From Henckelia pumila (Eukaryota > Streptophyta > Magnoliopsida > Lamiales > Gesneriaceae): a DNA stretch of 64,000 nucleotides. This document shows, piece after piece, positions 1 to 11,729 of the stretch. The notes under the pieces were generated by a model. The model was not told the origin of the DNA and made no database searches. It saw nothing but the letters and a program-made list of their open reading frames with translations. Numbering within the stretch: position 1 is the stretch's first letter; every line of letters begins with the position of its first letter. Position numbers and translations under genes: made by a program. Location of the stretch: the NCBI RefSeq assembly GCF_033568475.1, contig NC_133122.1, positions 147,388,861 to 147,452,860 on the forward strand, written 5' to 3'.

Positions 1-1
1 G

Positions 2-1302
2 TCTGAAAATTTGGAAATGTGTCTGATGGATGTTGTTACAGCTTACTTATACGGATAACTTGATATTGATATATACATGAAAATCCCTGAAGTATTTAAG
101 ATGCCTGAGGCACAAAGTTCAAAACTCAGAGAATTTTATTCTGTAAAATTGCAAAGATCATTATATGGGTTGAAGCAATCCGGCCGAATGTGGTATAATC
201 GGCTAAGTGAGCACTTGATGAAAAAGGGATATGTAAATGATCCAATATGCCCTTGTGTTTTCATCAAGAAAACAACATCCGGATGTGTAATTATTGCTGT
301 ATATGTTGATGATTTAAACATCATTGGAACGAATAAAGAAATTCAAGAGGTTATGATGTACTTGAAGGAAGAATTCGAAATGAAGGATCTTGAAAAAACC
401 AAGTACTATCTGGGTTTGCAAATAGAATAAAAAGAATGTGGAATTTTTGTTCACCAGACAAATTATACAGAAAATATCCTTAAACGTCTTAATATGGATA
501 AATCAAATCCATTAAGTACTCCAATGGTTGTAAGATCATTAAACATAGAAAAGGATCCATTTCGTCCATGTGAAGATGATGAAGTTATTCTTGGTCCAGA
601 AGTACCATATCTAAGTGTCATTGGTGCCCTTATGTATCTTGCAAATTGCACTAGACCAGATATATCTTTTGCTGTAAATTTATTGGCAAGATTCAGTTCA
701 TATTCAACAAAGAGGTACTGGAACGAAATTAAACATATATTTCGTTATCTACGAAAAACAACAGATTTGGGACTTTTGTACTCAAAAGACACCAATCAAA
801 GTATCATTGGTTATGCTGATGCTGGATATTTATCTGATCCACATAAGGCACGTTCCCAAATCGAATATGTATTTACTCGTGGAGGCACCGCAATTTCTTG
901 GCGTTCACAGAAGCAAACACTCGTAACAACTTCATCAAATCACGCCGAGATTATTGCATTACATGAAGCAAGTCGTAAATGTGTATGGTTAAAGTCAATG
1001 ACCAAACATATTCAAATATCGTGTGGATTGACAGTAGACAAGAAGCCTGTGACACTATATGAAGATAATGCTGTATGTATTGCTCTCAAATAAAAGAAGG
1101 ATATATCAAAAGTGACAGAACCAAACATATCCCCCAAAAATTCTTTGCCTACACTCAAGAGTTTGAGAAGAATAAATATATTGATATATGTTACATTCAA
1201 TCAAGTGAGAACTCATCAGATCTCTTCACAAAGGCACTTCCCACGACGATATTCAGAAAGCATATATACAACATTGGGATGCGCAATCTACGGAATATGT
1301 GA
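2..1302 (+). pseudogene. copia reverse transcriptase-RNase H, broken
   Basis: Reading from base 2, the frame gives the RT segment before and after the catalytic site, including YGLKQSGRMWY and the YVDDL box (encoded near 301-318), then the RNase H part with SNHAEIIALHEA and the terminal SSDLFTKALPT motif. There is an in-frame TAA at 56-58, another TAA at 428-430, and a 2-base insertion near 1085-1090 that shifts the last ~70 codons into another frame. Such pol proteins copy element RNA into DNA in cytoplasmic particles; this copy cannot make one product. Confidence 0.9.
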
Positions 1303-1467
1303 AGAATCACTCATGTTAACATGAGGAGGAGTTTACGTGGCTGCACTCTTTTTCCCTTACTATGGTTTTTATCCCACTGGGTTTTTCCTAGTAAGGTTTT
1401 TAACGAGGCAGTATAAAACACGTAATGAAGACAAGCATCATATCACGATCATCATCACAAGGGGGAG

Positions 1468-1743
1468 TGTTGAAAAATATATTATTATTATTAATATTAT
1501 GTTGAATATTGAATGTTGAATGTTGAATATTGAGTTGTAAAATGTGGAAAATTAGTGTGTGATGATGTCGATGATGATGTATTTATTTTTGGACTAATCT
1601 CAAATGTGGATCTATAAATAGGTCTCCATTTGTGATGAAAAATACAATTGAGTTGAGAGAAAAATATTATAAATGTAGAGTTTGATATATTTTGAGTTTT
1701 GGAGTATTTACTTTTTACCGTAAATTTTTACTTTTTCACAACA
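1468..1743 (+). repeat. 3' LTR of the leftmost copia element
   Basis: It starts TGTTGAAAAA right after a GGGGGAG purine tract and ends near CACAACA, giving the expected TG...CA ends and a length of about 276 bp. A TATA-like CTATAAATAG lies at about 1610-1620. The exact right edge is judged only from the terminal CA and from where similarity to 6410 onward begins. Confidence 0.7.
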
Positions 1744-1744
1744 C

Positions 1745-3600
1745 TTACGTTGATTTGTTTACTTTTCTATTTAATTATATAGAAACGAACCCAGCTCCGT
1801 TAACGAATGCTTAACTCATACGTCACGACTCATGCATTCATTAAGGCTACTCATCCATCAGAGGCTTGGCCAGACCTGTAGGACTACCTAAGCCACGATG
1901 TTGTAAGAGGTCAAGACGACAAAAATACAGTCCCGGGATACCTCATCACCTAGCAAATAGAGTGGGTTCAGGATTTCCCCATGAGACAAAATCTTAGGAA
2001 CTTGATCCACTCCTAAGTATTCTATGTTAAGCACTACATTATTTCTCCTAGAACACAAAAAAAAGTCATAGTGACTATAAACAATTCAAAAAAGTCATTG
2101 TGACTATAAATAATTCAAAAATTCATAGTGATTATAAATAATTCATCAAGTCATAGCGACTATAAAAAAAATTTCAGAAGAAGTTATAGTGACTATAAAT
2201 AATTCAAAAAGTCATAGTGACTATAAATAATTCATCAAGTCATAACGACTATAAAAAATTTTCAGAAGAAGTTATAGTGACTATAAATAATTCAAAAAGT
2301 CATAGTGACTATAAATAATTCATCAAGTCATAGCGACTATAAATTTTTTTTTTCAAAAGAAGTCATAGCGACTATAAATAATTTATCAAGTCATGATGAC
2401 TATAAAAATTCATGAAGTCATAGCGACTTTACAAAAATAATTTTTCAAAAAAGTGATAGTTACTATAAAGAAAAACTCAAAAAGTCATAGCGACTATAAA
2501 AAATTCATGAAGTCATAGCGACTATAAAAAAATATTTTTTTAAAAAAGTCATAGCGACTATAAAAAAAAACCCAAAAAGTCATAGTGACTATAAATAATT
2601 CATGAAGTCATAGCGACTATAAAAAATTTCAGAAGAAGTCACAGAGACTATAAATAATTTATCAAATCATGATGACTATAAAAATTCATAAAGTCATAAA
2701 GACTATAATTTTTTTTTCAGAAGAAGTCATAATGACTATAAATTTTTTTTCAGAAAAAGTCATAGAGACTATAAAAAATTTATCAAGTCATAGCGACTAT
2801 AAATTTTATTTCAGAAGAAGTCATAGTGACTATAAATTTTTTTTCAGAAAAAGTCATAACGACTATAAATATTTTTTCAGAAGAAGTCACATCGACTATA
2901 AAAAATTTATCAAGTCATAATGACTATAAAAAAATTCACCAAGTCATAATATTTTTACAATATTAGACAAAAGTTATAGAAGTGAGACAATCAAAATTCT
3001 CACCGATTTTATGGTGAAGCAGACCATGCATTTAAACACAAATAAAATAATTATTATCAACAACAAATAACATGTGTATATATGCATATGCGTGTATATA
3101 CATGCATCTATCCATCCCTCTCACGGCCCAAGGAATTCATCATCGCTTCGTCGCCACGCCATTGTCGTCGCACTATCATCGCCGCCATACCACGGCCCCA
3201 GTCGCACCGCAACCACCGCGCCCAAGAAATAGAGCATCCACCGGCGGTGGATGTTCCATGCTGAAAGTCGACTTCGGGCACTGTTTTTTCTCCATCTCCT
3301 CGTGCGTCCATGTTCCTCGCACAGAAATAACACGAACGATGGCGCCTCCATCGATCCAGATCAGGAAAGCTTGGAAGCCACTCCATGGCTGGAAATCAAC
3401 GAGAGCCCATCGCCACATTTTAATCGCGCCTCTAACCACCCTCCTCGAGCAGCATCGATCGAGCCAGATCCGTACGCATCCACCGATAATGGATGCTCCG
3501 TGGCTGGAAGTCTATCTCCGAGATTTGCCGCATCTCCTTTCTCCTATCACAGCCATAGCCGGTTGATGCCGCCGCCGCCAATTTAGCCGTCAGTCGATGA
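1745..3600 (+). repeat. repeat unit copy A (retroelement 3' region with minisatellite)
   Basis: This stretch matches copy B (6410-6571 joined to 11730-13800). It starts with the shared segment around 'TTGTTTACTTTT', then a block containing 'GTCCCGGGATACCTCA' at about 1931, then the minisatellite (2056-2950), then a segment that begins 'GTGAGACAAT' near 2985 and continues as G+C-rich sequence to about 3600. Short open frames in 3072-3586 occur on both strands and are not conserved as protein, so I treat them as noncoding. Similarity to copy B fades after about 3400-3600. Confidence 0.75.
2056..2950 (+). repeat. minisatellite A, AGTCATAGCGACTATAAA-type
   Basis: About 35-40 imperfect units carry the core AGTCATAG(C/T)GACTATAAA followed by variable A/T spacers such as TAATTC or TTTTTTTTCAGAAGA. 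The core is itself an inverted repeat: AGTCA-TAG-TGACT in the common T variant. The same array occurs at 11887-12760 in the matching position of copy B. One frame stays open for about 80 codons near 2669-2920 only because one subtype has a 33-base period. Confidence 0.9.
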
Positions 3601-5780
3601 TCCTTGGTGACTAAAAGAGTGAATAAAAAGACAAAGTTTTACGATTGTGAATTACCGACTTTGCCCTTTTATTCTCCTGTCCATGTATTCCTAATAAATA
3701 TACAAAGAGATATAAAAGTAATATACAACACACATAGTACATTTTGTGTAAGAACATATAAGTAAATTTTTATAGGGCATTAATTAGTGCCTCAATAATG
3801 GTTTCATATATATTTTTATTAAGCCTTTATTATTGACATTTAATTGGTTAAAATGGTGTCTTCTACAACTAAAATATGAATAATGTGTGAATAAAATATT
3901 AGATCAATTATATAAAATATTTTTTTTCTCAATTCAAAACTGATACATGATTGTAAATTACATGATATAATATACATTGAAAATATATGATAATAGGATC
4001 ATCAAGGTGAAGAAAAAATAACGAGTACTTGACTACCTAATCATGGAAAAACATATATTTCTTTTCAAGATGGATAAATAATCTAGTGAAAATTAAAGAA
4101 AAATTGTCCCTCTAAATTGTCACGGAAGGCTTGCAAATACCATGGCAAAAAATCTTCGAAACTAGCTAAAATGTCAAAAGAGTAAATGATACCGAAGAAG
4201 AAAAAAGAAAGATTCACCAAAATCTATAAATAAGAAATAATATGAGAAAATATCGGAACAACCAACACATGAAATCGTTGATATCGAAGATGATGAGAAA
4301 CTGTTTGCGTTTACTCAAAGAAGAAGACACATAATAAAACAGATGAATGGATCGGATGTCCAAGTGGTTACGATGAAAAAGACAAAATTTGAATATTTAA
4401 GTTGTTTATCGTTCGTAGTATGATGTGAACATTCAAATTAATCTGAGATACACAATTAATAATAAAATTAAAATTAAAGTTAAAATTTTTGAGTAGCTTA
4501 AAAAAATGAACATGATTTTTGAATTCCAGAAAAGAACTATTTCTCAATCTTAATCCACATTTACAACCATAAAAATGTGTTTTAAAAAATGTCCGAATAG
4601 AAAACATCATCATACATATTATTAGGACTAAATTTATGAAATTTAGATAACATCTATATTTTGTAGGAAATTTTAACTCATTTTTAATCAAACTAAAATA
4701 TTATCATATATATTAAGGAGATGGATTTTAATTTCAGAAAATAAATTTTAAAAAATGATTATAACTCTGAGTGATATGACCCATAAATTATAAATTGATT
4801 ATGGTTAAATATTAGATCAATTATATTAGTAATTATATATACATTGATATTTTAAATTATTAAATTTTAAAATAATAAACAATGCTATGTTTAAATAATA
4901 ATACCAATAACCATAAAACGGGTTTAGAGGAAATGATATTTTAATAGTTAAAAAAGTATATATCAATAAAAAAACAAAATTTAGAATAAGACCATATTTA
5001 CTTAACATGACGATTTCATTTAATTTGTTTTCATAAAAAATTATTCATGATATGCAATTTATGAAGATGATAGTTTTTTGATTGTGTGAATGAAATATTA
5101 GATCAATTATATTAGTAATTATATATACAATGATATTTAAATTATTAAATTCCAAAAATAATAAACAATGTTATGTTTAAATAATAATAACAATAACCAT
5201 AAAACATGTTTAGAATAAATGATATTTTAATAGTAAAAACAAGTATCAATAAAAAATAAAATTTAGGACAAGACCCCCGTTACTTAACATGATCATTTCA
5301 TTTAATTTGTTTTCATAGAAATTTATTCATGATATGCAATTTATGAAGATGATATTTTTTTTATTGTGTGAATGAAATGTTAGATCAATTATATTAGTAA
5401 TTATATATACAATGAAATTTTAAATTATTAAATTCTAAAATAATAAACAATGCTATTAGCCAATAAAAAATGAGTAATATTAGGTTGATATAATTATATA
5501 TTAATTAAGTTTTTATAATTTTTATTTAAAATTTTGTTCTTTCGTATCTATACAAAAATATCAAGGTTTCAAAAATATATTTTTTAATTCTAATCTTTTT
5601 TAAATTGTTATCAGAAGTTTTAAATTTTGTTTTTCTTCTTTCAATTTTTTTTTGTTTGAAAGGTTTCTCTTTTCAAAATTAATAAGTCTTGTATTTTGAA
5701 TTTATTTATATAAAAATTATGTCCTAGCCAATATTTGACTTTTACATTTATATCGTTGTATGTATTTACTTTTATATAAA
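3601..5780. other. A+T-rich spacer with decayed repeats
   Basis: I see no gene here. The stretch contains a tandem duplication of about 288 bp (see 4812-5460) and, at about 3900-4160, a copy of the sequence found at 5780-6020 ('GATACATGATTGTAAATTAC' occurs in both). That repeated block immediately precedes the gag remnant at 5981, so it is probably another fragment of the same retroelement family. Confidence 0.6.
4812..5460 (+). repeat. tandem repeat, ~288-bp period, ~2.3 copies
   Basis: The segment 'GATCAATTATATTAGTAATT' recurs at about 4813, 5101 and 5383, and the following sequence matches between copies (for example 'AATAATAAACAATG'). The third copy is cut off at about 5460. The unit is A+T rich and encodes nothing recognisable. 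Confidence 0.75.
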
Positions 5781-5980
5781 TTTTTTTGTTTTTCTCATTT
5801 CAAAATTGATACATGATTGTAAATTACATGATATAAAATATATTGAAAATATATGATAATAAGATCAACAAGACGAAGAAAACATAACGAGTACTTGACT
5901 ACCCAATCATGAAAGCATACATTTTTTTTCAAGATGGATAAATAACTTAGTAAAAATTAAAGAAGAAGCGCCTCTATGTA

Positions 5981-6238
5981 TTGTCACGGAAGGATTGCAA
6001 ATATCATAGCAAAAAATCTTCGAAACTATCTGACTTTACTCATGCGGTTCATGAAGTTCCACACGTGAACCACGATATGTTATCTGTAATAATGCAGCAG
6101 AACTTGCGTCCTGGAAGGTTCAAGGAATATATAGCAGAAAAATCCCCGAACACCTTGGAGGAGTTGTTGTCTATAGCCGAAAAATACATCCTTATCGAGA
6201 AAACTGATGAGTTGCACTCCTCGGAAAAAAGAAAATGA
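5981..6238 (+). pseudogene. gypsy-type gag fragment
   Basis: The 85-residue frame contains LRPGRFKEYIAEKSPNTLEE followed by LLSIAEKYILIEK. This matches the end of the plant Ty3-gypsy gag domain, where a 'glkpG.f...l...pp.t..ell.rAekyi..E' pattern is usual. No upstream capsid part or downstream protease is visible, so it is a fragment. It lies on + just before repeat unit B, and the LTR at 14341-14764 has the same orientation. That is consistent with gag, a 3' region with tandem repeats, and a 3' LTR of one pol-less gypsy element. Confidence 0.6.
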
Positions 6239-6571
6239 AATGAAAAATACAATGAAATATAACGCAGGAAAGAGAGTTATGTCAATCTAAAAAAACTCTA
6301 TACTCATAGAGCAAACACCTGCAATCTAAAATAAATTGCTTGCCGCTAATTTATTTGCTCTGCAGATCAAAACTTTTATTTAATTCTCTTTTATTTTAAG
6401 TTTAATAATAAACTTACGTATATTTGTTTACTTTTATATTTAATTATATAGGAAGGAACACAACTCCGTCAACGAATGCTTAACACATACGTCACGATAC
6501 CTGCAATCATTAAGGCTACTCATCTATCAGAGGCTTGGCCAGCCCTGTAGGACTACCTTAGCCACCATGCT

Positions 6572-7941
6572 TGACCGGCTAAATCGGTGTGATAAAAATC
6601 TACTGGCAAGCGTTCCAGGTCAAGTAATAATAAAGTGGACAGAGAGTCCAAGTATCGATCCCATATGAATTGTTGTCAATTCTCAAGATTTAATTATTTT
6701 ACTTAATCTAGACAAAATAATAAAGAAAGATGCAAATAATTAAATAAAAATTTGATTACTAAAAATAATAAGAAATAAAATAGAAAAAGAATAAATTAAA
6801 TTAAATAGAGACAACCAAGATACACGCAGGTACCGAACAAATCATGTAACATGTGGCCGATTCAGGACTCAGATTTAATCTTAGATTACGGGAATTATCC
6901 TAACTTGTTCAAAGGTCTATTTCTAGAACAATCAAACCTACTCAAATATTGACGGATTAATCTTTTGTAATTCTAATCAAATTTGAATGCATTAAATATT
7001 TGTGAAAATTCAGTTTACACCCAAACCGCACACTGAAACCGAATTCTATTTCTAGTCGGTTTTACCATGTGTTAATTATCAGAGTGATCGAAATCAATAC
7101 CTCCTCTGTCGACGTGGAATCGATTAACATTCAAGCAAACAGTTGATCAGGCTATTCACAAAACAAATATAAATCTGACAATCAATAAAATAAAATCAAG
7201 TCTGAAAAATCCCAAACAAACATCCAAGTTTTCTATATGAATTTGTTTGGCCCAATCACACCGTCTTGGTTGAAAACAAACTACTCAATAATTTAAAACA
7301 ATAATTTAAAACTAAAAATAAGAAGAAAAGAAAAGAGAAATATTCTCTCCCTAGCCTTGTAGCCGCCTCCTTTGCGTTGTTCACGATCTGAAACTTCTGA
7401 ACCCCCAAAAATATGATATATCTTCTATTTATATGGTCCAGAACCCATATCAATTAATTTCCTTCCAACACAAGTACTTTTCAGAACAGTCTGACGCCGG
7501 AACCCGCGCGCGCGCCTGGAAGAAGTCTCGCTCGCGCGCACAACAAAATAATAGATTTCTGAAACTCTGATTCGCACCGGGCGAGCTCAAATCTCGCTCG
7601 CGGGCCTCACATTTTCTGCTGCGAGTGACAATTTTGAAAATTTATATCTCGAGTTCTAACCGTCGGATCGAGCTGAAATTTGGACAGCAGCTTTAAAACA
7701 TCTTGAATTCATTCTAAATGGTAGAGATCGGATTTAGATCTCTATAAAATTAAATATGATATTTTTGACCAAGGCTTCTCCGTAACTCACTCTTCAAAAA
7801 TCCATTTTCCTACAAAATCAACCCGGAGAGTGAAATACACACATGCACTAAAACACATAAAAACACATAAAAACAATATGAATGGACACAAAATAAACAT
7901 AAAAAATAACACAAAATAATGCACACAAAATGCACTTATCA
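6572..7941 (-). repeat. 3' LTR of the gag-only gypsy element
   Basis: This 1370-bp LTR matches 10345-11724 along its length with scattered substitutions. It contains a short CpG-dense patch around 7500-7610 with runs such as CGCGCGCGCG, embedded in A+T-rich sequence. A TATA-like CTATTTATA lies at about 7422-7434 on the + text (TATAAATAG on the element strand). Confidence 0.9.
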
Positions 7942-9199
7942 ACACCCCCACACTTAAACCTTGCTCGCCCTAGAGCAAGACATGCAAAAACAATATGCAA
8001 ACAACGACATAAGAATGAGTCATGAACAACATAGCCTCCGATAAGTTCCAACTTCAATCAACTAAAAACCACAACAACTTCTGATTGTCCACAATACACT
8101 ATCAGTTTAACGTAAACGTGTGTGTGTTCCATGTCATTCCAGTTTCGTGCAAGTTAAAAAGAATCCATCCCAAGAATGTTTAGCGACCTATGACAATTCA
8201 GTGCAAGTGTCACAATCCAGAACTCTTTCATCCCAACAATCCCAAACAAAACATGCACTTTATTGAGATTAATTACATACCTCCGGATTTTGCACCCAGT
8301 ATTTTTAAGCCCCAATAATTACCCGCAAACTTAGCTATTACTAAGATAGGATTCTAATTTCAATCCCCTCGTCTATAGCCCGGATGGATCATCAATCCCA
8401 TTTAACCCGCAAACTTAGCTATGAAAAATTGAATAGAATTTCAATCAATTTCCAAACCCGGATGGAATTTTTATTTTAAAATTTCAATTTTTTTTTTACC
8501 CCATGGAATCCGCATAATTAATCAAAAACAAGGGATTAGGATTTCAATCCCTCGCTCGTAACCCGGAAGGAGTTAACTAATGTTTTCAACAAAAAAAAAT
8601 TCAAAAATTTTAAAGGTACGCCCAAGATCATACATGCAATGTCTAACAACCATCAAGAATTCAAAGACACTATCATGATCAACAAGCATCTATTGTCGTG
8701 CAATGGTCAAACAAACACGAACTTCATCAATTACATCGCTACACTACACCAGTCTAACAGGCGTGCTTAACATGATTCACGATTCAACCAACAGCTTCTC
8801 ATGTTCAATCAAAAGCAACATTTTCACAAAAACAATTTTAAAAACTCTATCATCATAGGCCAAAAATCATCATTCTACTTATTCACACAAGAAAAACACA
8901 AAACATAATGATATGCATGATTACGAACTATATGCAATAAACTAGACCAAATGAATGCAAACAACAACACAAACAAAACTAATCTACCCCCCATACTTAT
9001 CCAAAGCATTGCCCTCAATGCTTTAGATACAATGAACAGAATGCATAAACAAACTCACAAATGCAAGACGAACAAAAACACAATGAAAACAAAAATAACA
9101 CTCCCTTGGTTATAGATTCGTCCTCTTCCTCCTCGACAGTATCAGTTGGAGCAATAACAGCAGACTGGGATGAGAAAGAAGCAAAAATAAAAAATAAAA
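7942..9199. other. internal noncoding region of the gag-only element
   Basis: About 1.25 kb between the gag frame and the 3' LTR contains no recognisable protein in either strand. Three similar short segments recur: 'CCCGCAAACTTAGCTAT' near 8321 and 8406, and 'AACCCGGATGG'-like pieces near 8378, 8455 and 8560. This suggests an old local tandem duplication. It is the place where pol would sit in an autonomous relative. Confidence 0.6.
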
Positions 9200-10200
9200 C
9201 TAAAAACAAAAATAAAATAAAATAAAAAAATCAAGGGAAAGAACACTGGGTTGCCTCCCAGTCAGCGCTAAATTTATAGTATACAGCCCGACTATGCAGA
9301 AGCAACCATCAAAGAGCGGCTGCCGCCCATAGTAAGAATCATACGACTCTACGTATGAGTCTTGATTTCCTACGCCCTCAAGCTTGGCGTGATATTGACT
9401 TTGTAAGCTCGTCGGTACAACAATACTCTTCAAGAACTGATTATTTTGGAAGGAGACTCCGAATCTAGGCTGAAGCTCATCGAGGATGTAATACTGTGGA
9501 GTTGACGTCAATGAAAAGAATGGATCTTCAAGTGGTGTGCATGTAAAGTCTATTGACGAGTTTAAGTCCTCCACCTTGAATGTTTCTTCCTCCTCCACTG
9601 TCACTTTTAGCTTATCTTCACATGAATATATCTCAAAAAATATATTCTCTTGATCTGGCTCAAGTTCTTCATTCGCTTGATAGATCTCAGAAACTGGTTC
9701 TATAAGAAGCGCAATTTGTTCATCCAAGAAACTCAAAGAGTTGATCCGGCTTTCTAAGAACTTATTTATCTCTGTCTGTTGTCGCACGATGTTTTCCAAC
9801 TGAGCCACATGATCCTCAGAATTCCCTATACACTCTTCTTGATGCTCAGGTGGTTGGTTCGCAAAATTTTTAGAGTTGATATCTGAAGGATATTGGTGAC
9901 TTCAACCCTGCAGTGAAGGATCACAATGCCAATGGTAGTCAAAATCCGCCATATCATTTAACAAGTGCATCGCACTGTCGTAATCTCTGTTGAACAAGTG
10001 ACTGCCAGTGGCCAAAGCTCCATAATCTATCCAATGTCTTGTTAGCTCATCCAAACCACCATAAAAATTTGAACTAGAGTGTAGTTTAAAAAATCATGGC
10101 ATCGAAATCTGTTCGCCAAATCATTGAATCTCCCCCAAGCATCATAGAAAGGCTCCGAGTATTGTTGGTCAAACCTTGTGAACACCTGTTGATGATCCAT
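9200..10200 (-). pseudogene. gag of the gag-only gypsy element, broken
   Basis: The frame starts at ATG 10200 with MDHQQVFTRFDQQYSEPFYD, then AWGRFNDLANRF. This is the conserved E-(S/P)-(I/F)-Y-(E/D)-A-W-x-R-F signature of the plant gypsy retrotrans-gag domain. The next part (FYGGLDELTRHWIDYGA, then LLNDMADFDYHW) fits the domain end. It continues in another frame because one T is missing near 10062, and a TGA replaces TGG near 9902. The 202-residue frame 9808-9200 is the acidic C-terminal part (MAQLENIVRQQTEINKFLES). No zinc knuckle was seen. The product would be the capsid protein, but this copy cannot make it intact. Confidence 0.75.
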
Positions 10201-10320
10201 ATCCAAGTACCTCACAAGTAAGAAACAATAAAATTAAAATTAATAAAAATTAATAAATAAATAACAATAATAAAATGTCTAGTCTCAACCAAATAATCTA
10301 TCATAATATTAACTAAACAG

Positions 10321-10338
10321 TCCCCGGCAACGGCGCCA
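10321..10338 (-). other. primer binding site, tRNA-Asp type
   Basis: On the minus strand the sequence TGGCGCCGTTGCCGGGGA begins six bases inside the 5' LTR edge (LTR starts at 10345). It is complementary to the 3' end of plant tRNA-Asp including CCA. It fixes the element orientation. Confidence 0.93.
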
Positions 10339-10344
10339 AAAACT

Positions 10345-11724
10345 TGATCGGCTAAATCGGTGTGATAAAAATCTACTGGCAAGCGTACCAGGTCAAATAA
10401 TAATAAAGTGGACAGAGAGTCCAAATATCGATCCCACGGGGACTGTTGTCAATTCTCAAGATTTAATTATTTTACTTAATCTAAACAAAATAATAAAGAA
10501 TGATGCAACGAATTAAATAAAAATTTGATTACTAAAAATAATAAGAATTAAAATAGAAAAAGAATAAATTAAATTAAATAGAGACAACCAAGACACACGC
10601 AGGTACCGAACAAATCATGTAACATGTAGCCGATTCAGGACTCAGATTTAATCTTAGATTACGGGAATTATTCTAACATGTTCAAATATCTATTTCTAGA
10701 ACAATCAAACCTAATCAAATATTGACGGATTAATCTTTCGTAATTCTAATCAAATTTGAATGCATTAAATATTTGTGAAAATTCAGTTTACACCCAAACC
10801 GCACACTGAAACCAAATTCTATTTCTAGTCGGTTTTACCATGTGTTAATTATCAGAGTGATCGAAATCAATACCTCATCTGTCGACTTGGAATCGATGAA
10901 CATGCAAGCAAACAGTTGATCAGGCTATTCACAAGACAAATATAAATCTGACAATCAATAAAACAAAATCAAGTCTGAAAAATCTCAAACAAACATCCAA
11001 GTTTTCTACATGAATTTGTTCGGCCCAATCACGCCGTCTTGGTTGAAAACAAACTACTCAATAATTGAAAACAATAATTCAAAACTAAAAATAAGAAGAA
11101 AAGAAAAGAAAAATCTTCTCTCCCAAACCTTGTAGCCGCCTCCCTTGCGTTGTTCACGATCTGGAACTTCTGAACCCCCAAAAATATGATATATCTTCTA
11201 TTTATATGGTCCGGAACCCATATCAATTAATTTCCTTCCAACACAAAGACTTTTCGAAAAATTCTGACGCCGGAACCCGCGTGCGCGCCTGGAAGAAGTC
11301 TCGCGCGCGCGCACAACAAATTAAAAAATAGATTTCTGGAAATCTGATTCGCGCGCGGGCGACCTCAAAACTCGCTCGCGCGCCTCACATTTTCTGCTCC
11401 GAGCGATGATTTTGAAAAATTAATATCTCAAGTGATAACCGTCGGATCGAGCTGAAATTTGGAAAACAACTTTAAAACATATTGAACCTAATTTGGAACG
11501 GTGGAGATATGATTTGGATCTTTATAAAAGTAAATATGATTTTTTGACCAAGGATGCTCCGTAACTCACTCTTCAAAAATCCATTTTCCTACAAAATCAA
11601 CGCGGAGAGTGAAATACACACACATGCATTAAAACACATAAAAACACATAAAAACAATATGAATGAACACAAAAAAAAAACATAAAATATAACACAAAAT
11701 AATGCACACAAAATGCACTTATCA
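10345..11724 (-). repeat. 5' LTR of the gag-only gypsy element
   Basis: This 1380-bp LTR matches 6572-7941. On the element strand it begins TGATAAGTGCATTTTGTGTG and ends CGATCA. It has the same CpG-dense patch (about 11275-11390) as its partner. The primer site follows directly at 10338. Confidence 0.92.
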
Positions 11725-11729
11725 ATGTT

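Larger units (their letters stand above)
1..1743 (+). mobile_element. 3' part of a Ty1-copia LTR retrotransposon
   Basis: The window opens inside the reverse transcriptase of a copia element on the + strand. The order is RT, RNase H, a 3' untranslated stretch, a purine tract (GGGGGAG at 1461-1467) and an LTR from 1468 to about 1743 (TGTTGAAAAA to TTCACAACA). The 5' part lies outside the window, so no target duplication can be tested. The coding part is broken by stops and a frameshift, so this copy is dead. The right boundary coincides with the start of the repeat unit that resembles 6410 onward. Confidence 0.9.
6572..11724 (-). mobile_element. gag-only Athila-like gypsy retrotransposon with two LTRs
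   Basis: Two long direct repeats (6572-7941 and 10345-11724) flank 2.4 kb. Read on the minus strand the LTR is TGATAAGTGC...GTCA (or ATCA). An 18-base primer site, TGGCGCCGTTGCCGGGGA, lies at 10321-10338; it complements the 3' end of plant tRNA-Asp and is typical of Athila/Tat-group elements. A G-rich tract (GTGTGGGGGTG) precedes the 3' LTR at about 7942-7955. The flanks read ATGCT (6567-6571) and ATGTT (11725-11729), a target duplication with one mismatch. No protease, RT or integrase is present, so the element depended on proteins supplied elsewhere. It interrupts repeat unit B. Confidence 0.93.

Noticed and set aside
2669-2920. Open frame of about 83 codons reading repeated SHSDYKFFFRK-type units
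   Set aside because: It is a by-product of a 33-base subtype of the minisatellite; no start context, no flanking exons, and the equivalent array in copy B is not open.
2056-2950. Possible CRISPR-like array
   Set aside because: Repeats are imperfect, spacers are repeats too, and the context is a plant retroelement.
3072-3586. Overlapping frames on both strands in the G+C-rich end of repeat unit A
   Set aside because: Copy B shows frame-breaking indels in the same region, so no protein is conserved.
10321-10338. tRNA-Asp gene fragment
   Set aside because: Only the last 18 bases match, exactly at the LTR edge; it is the element's primer site.
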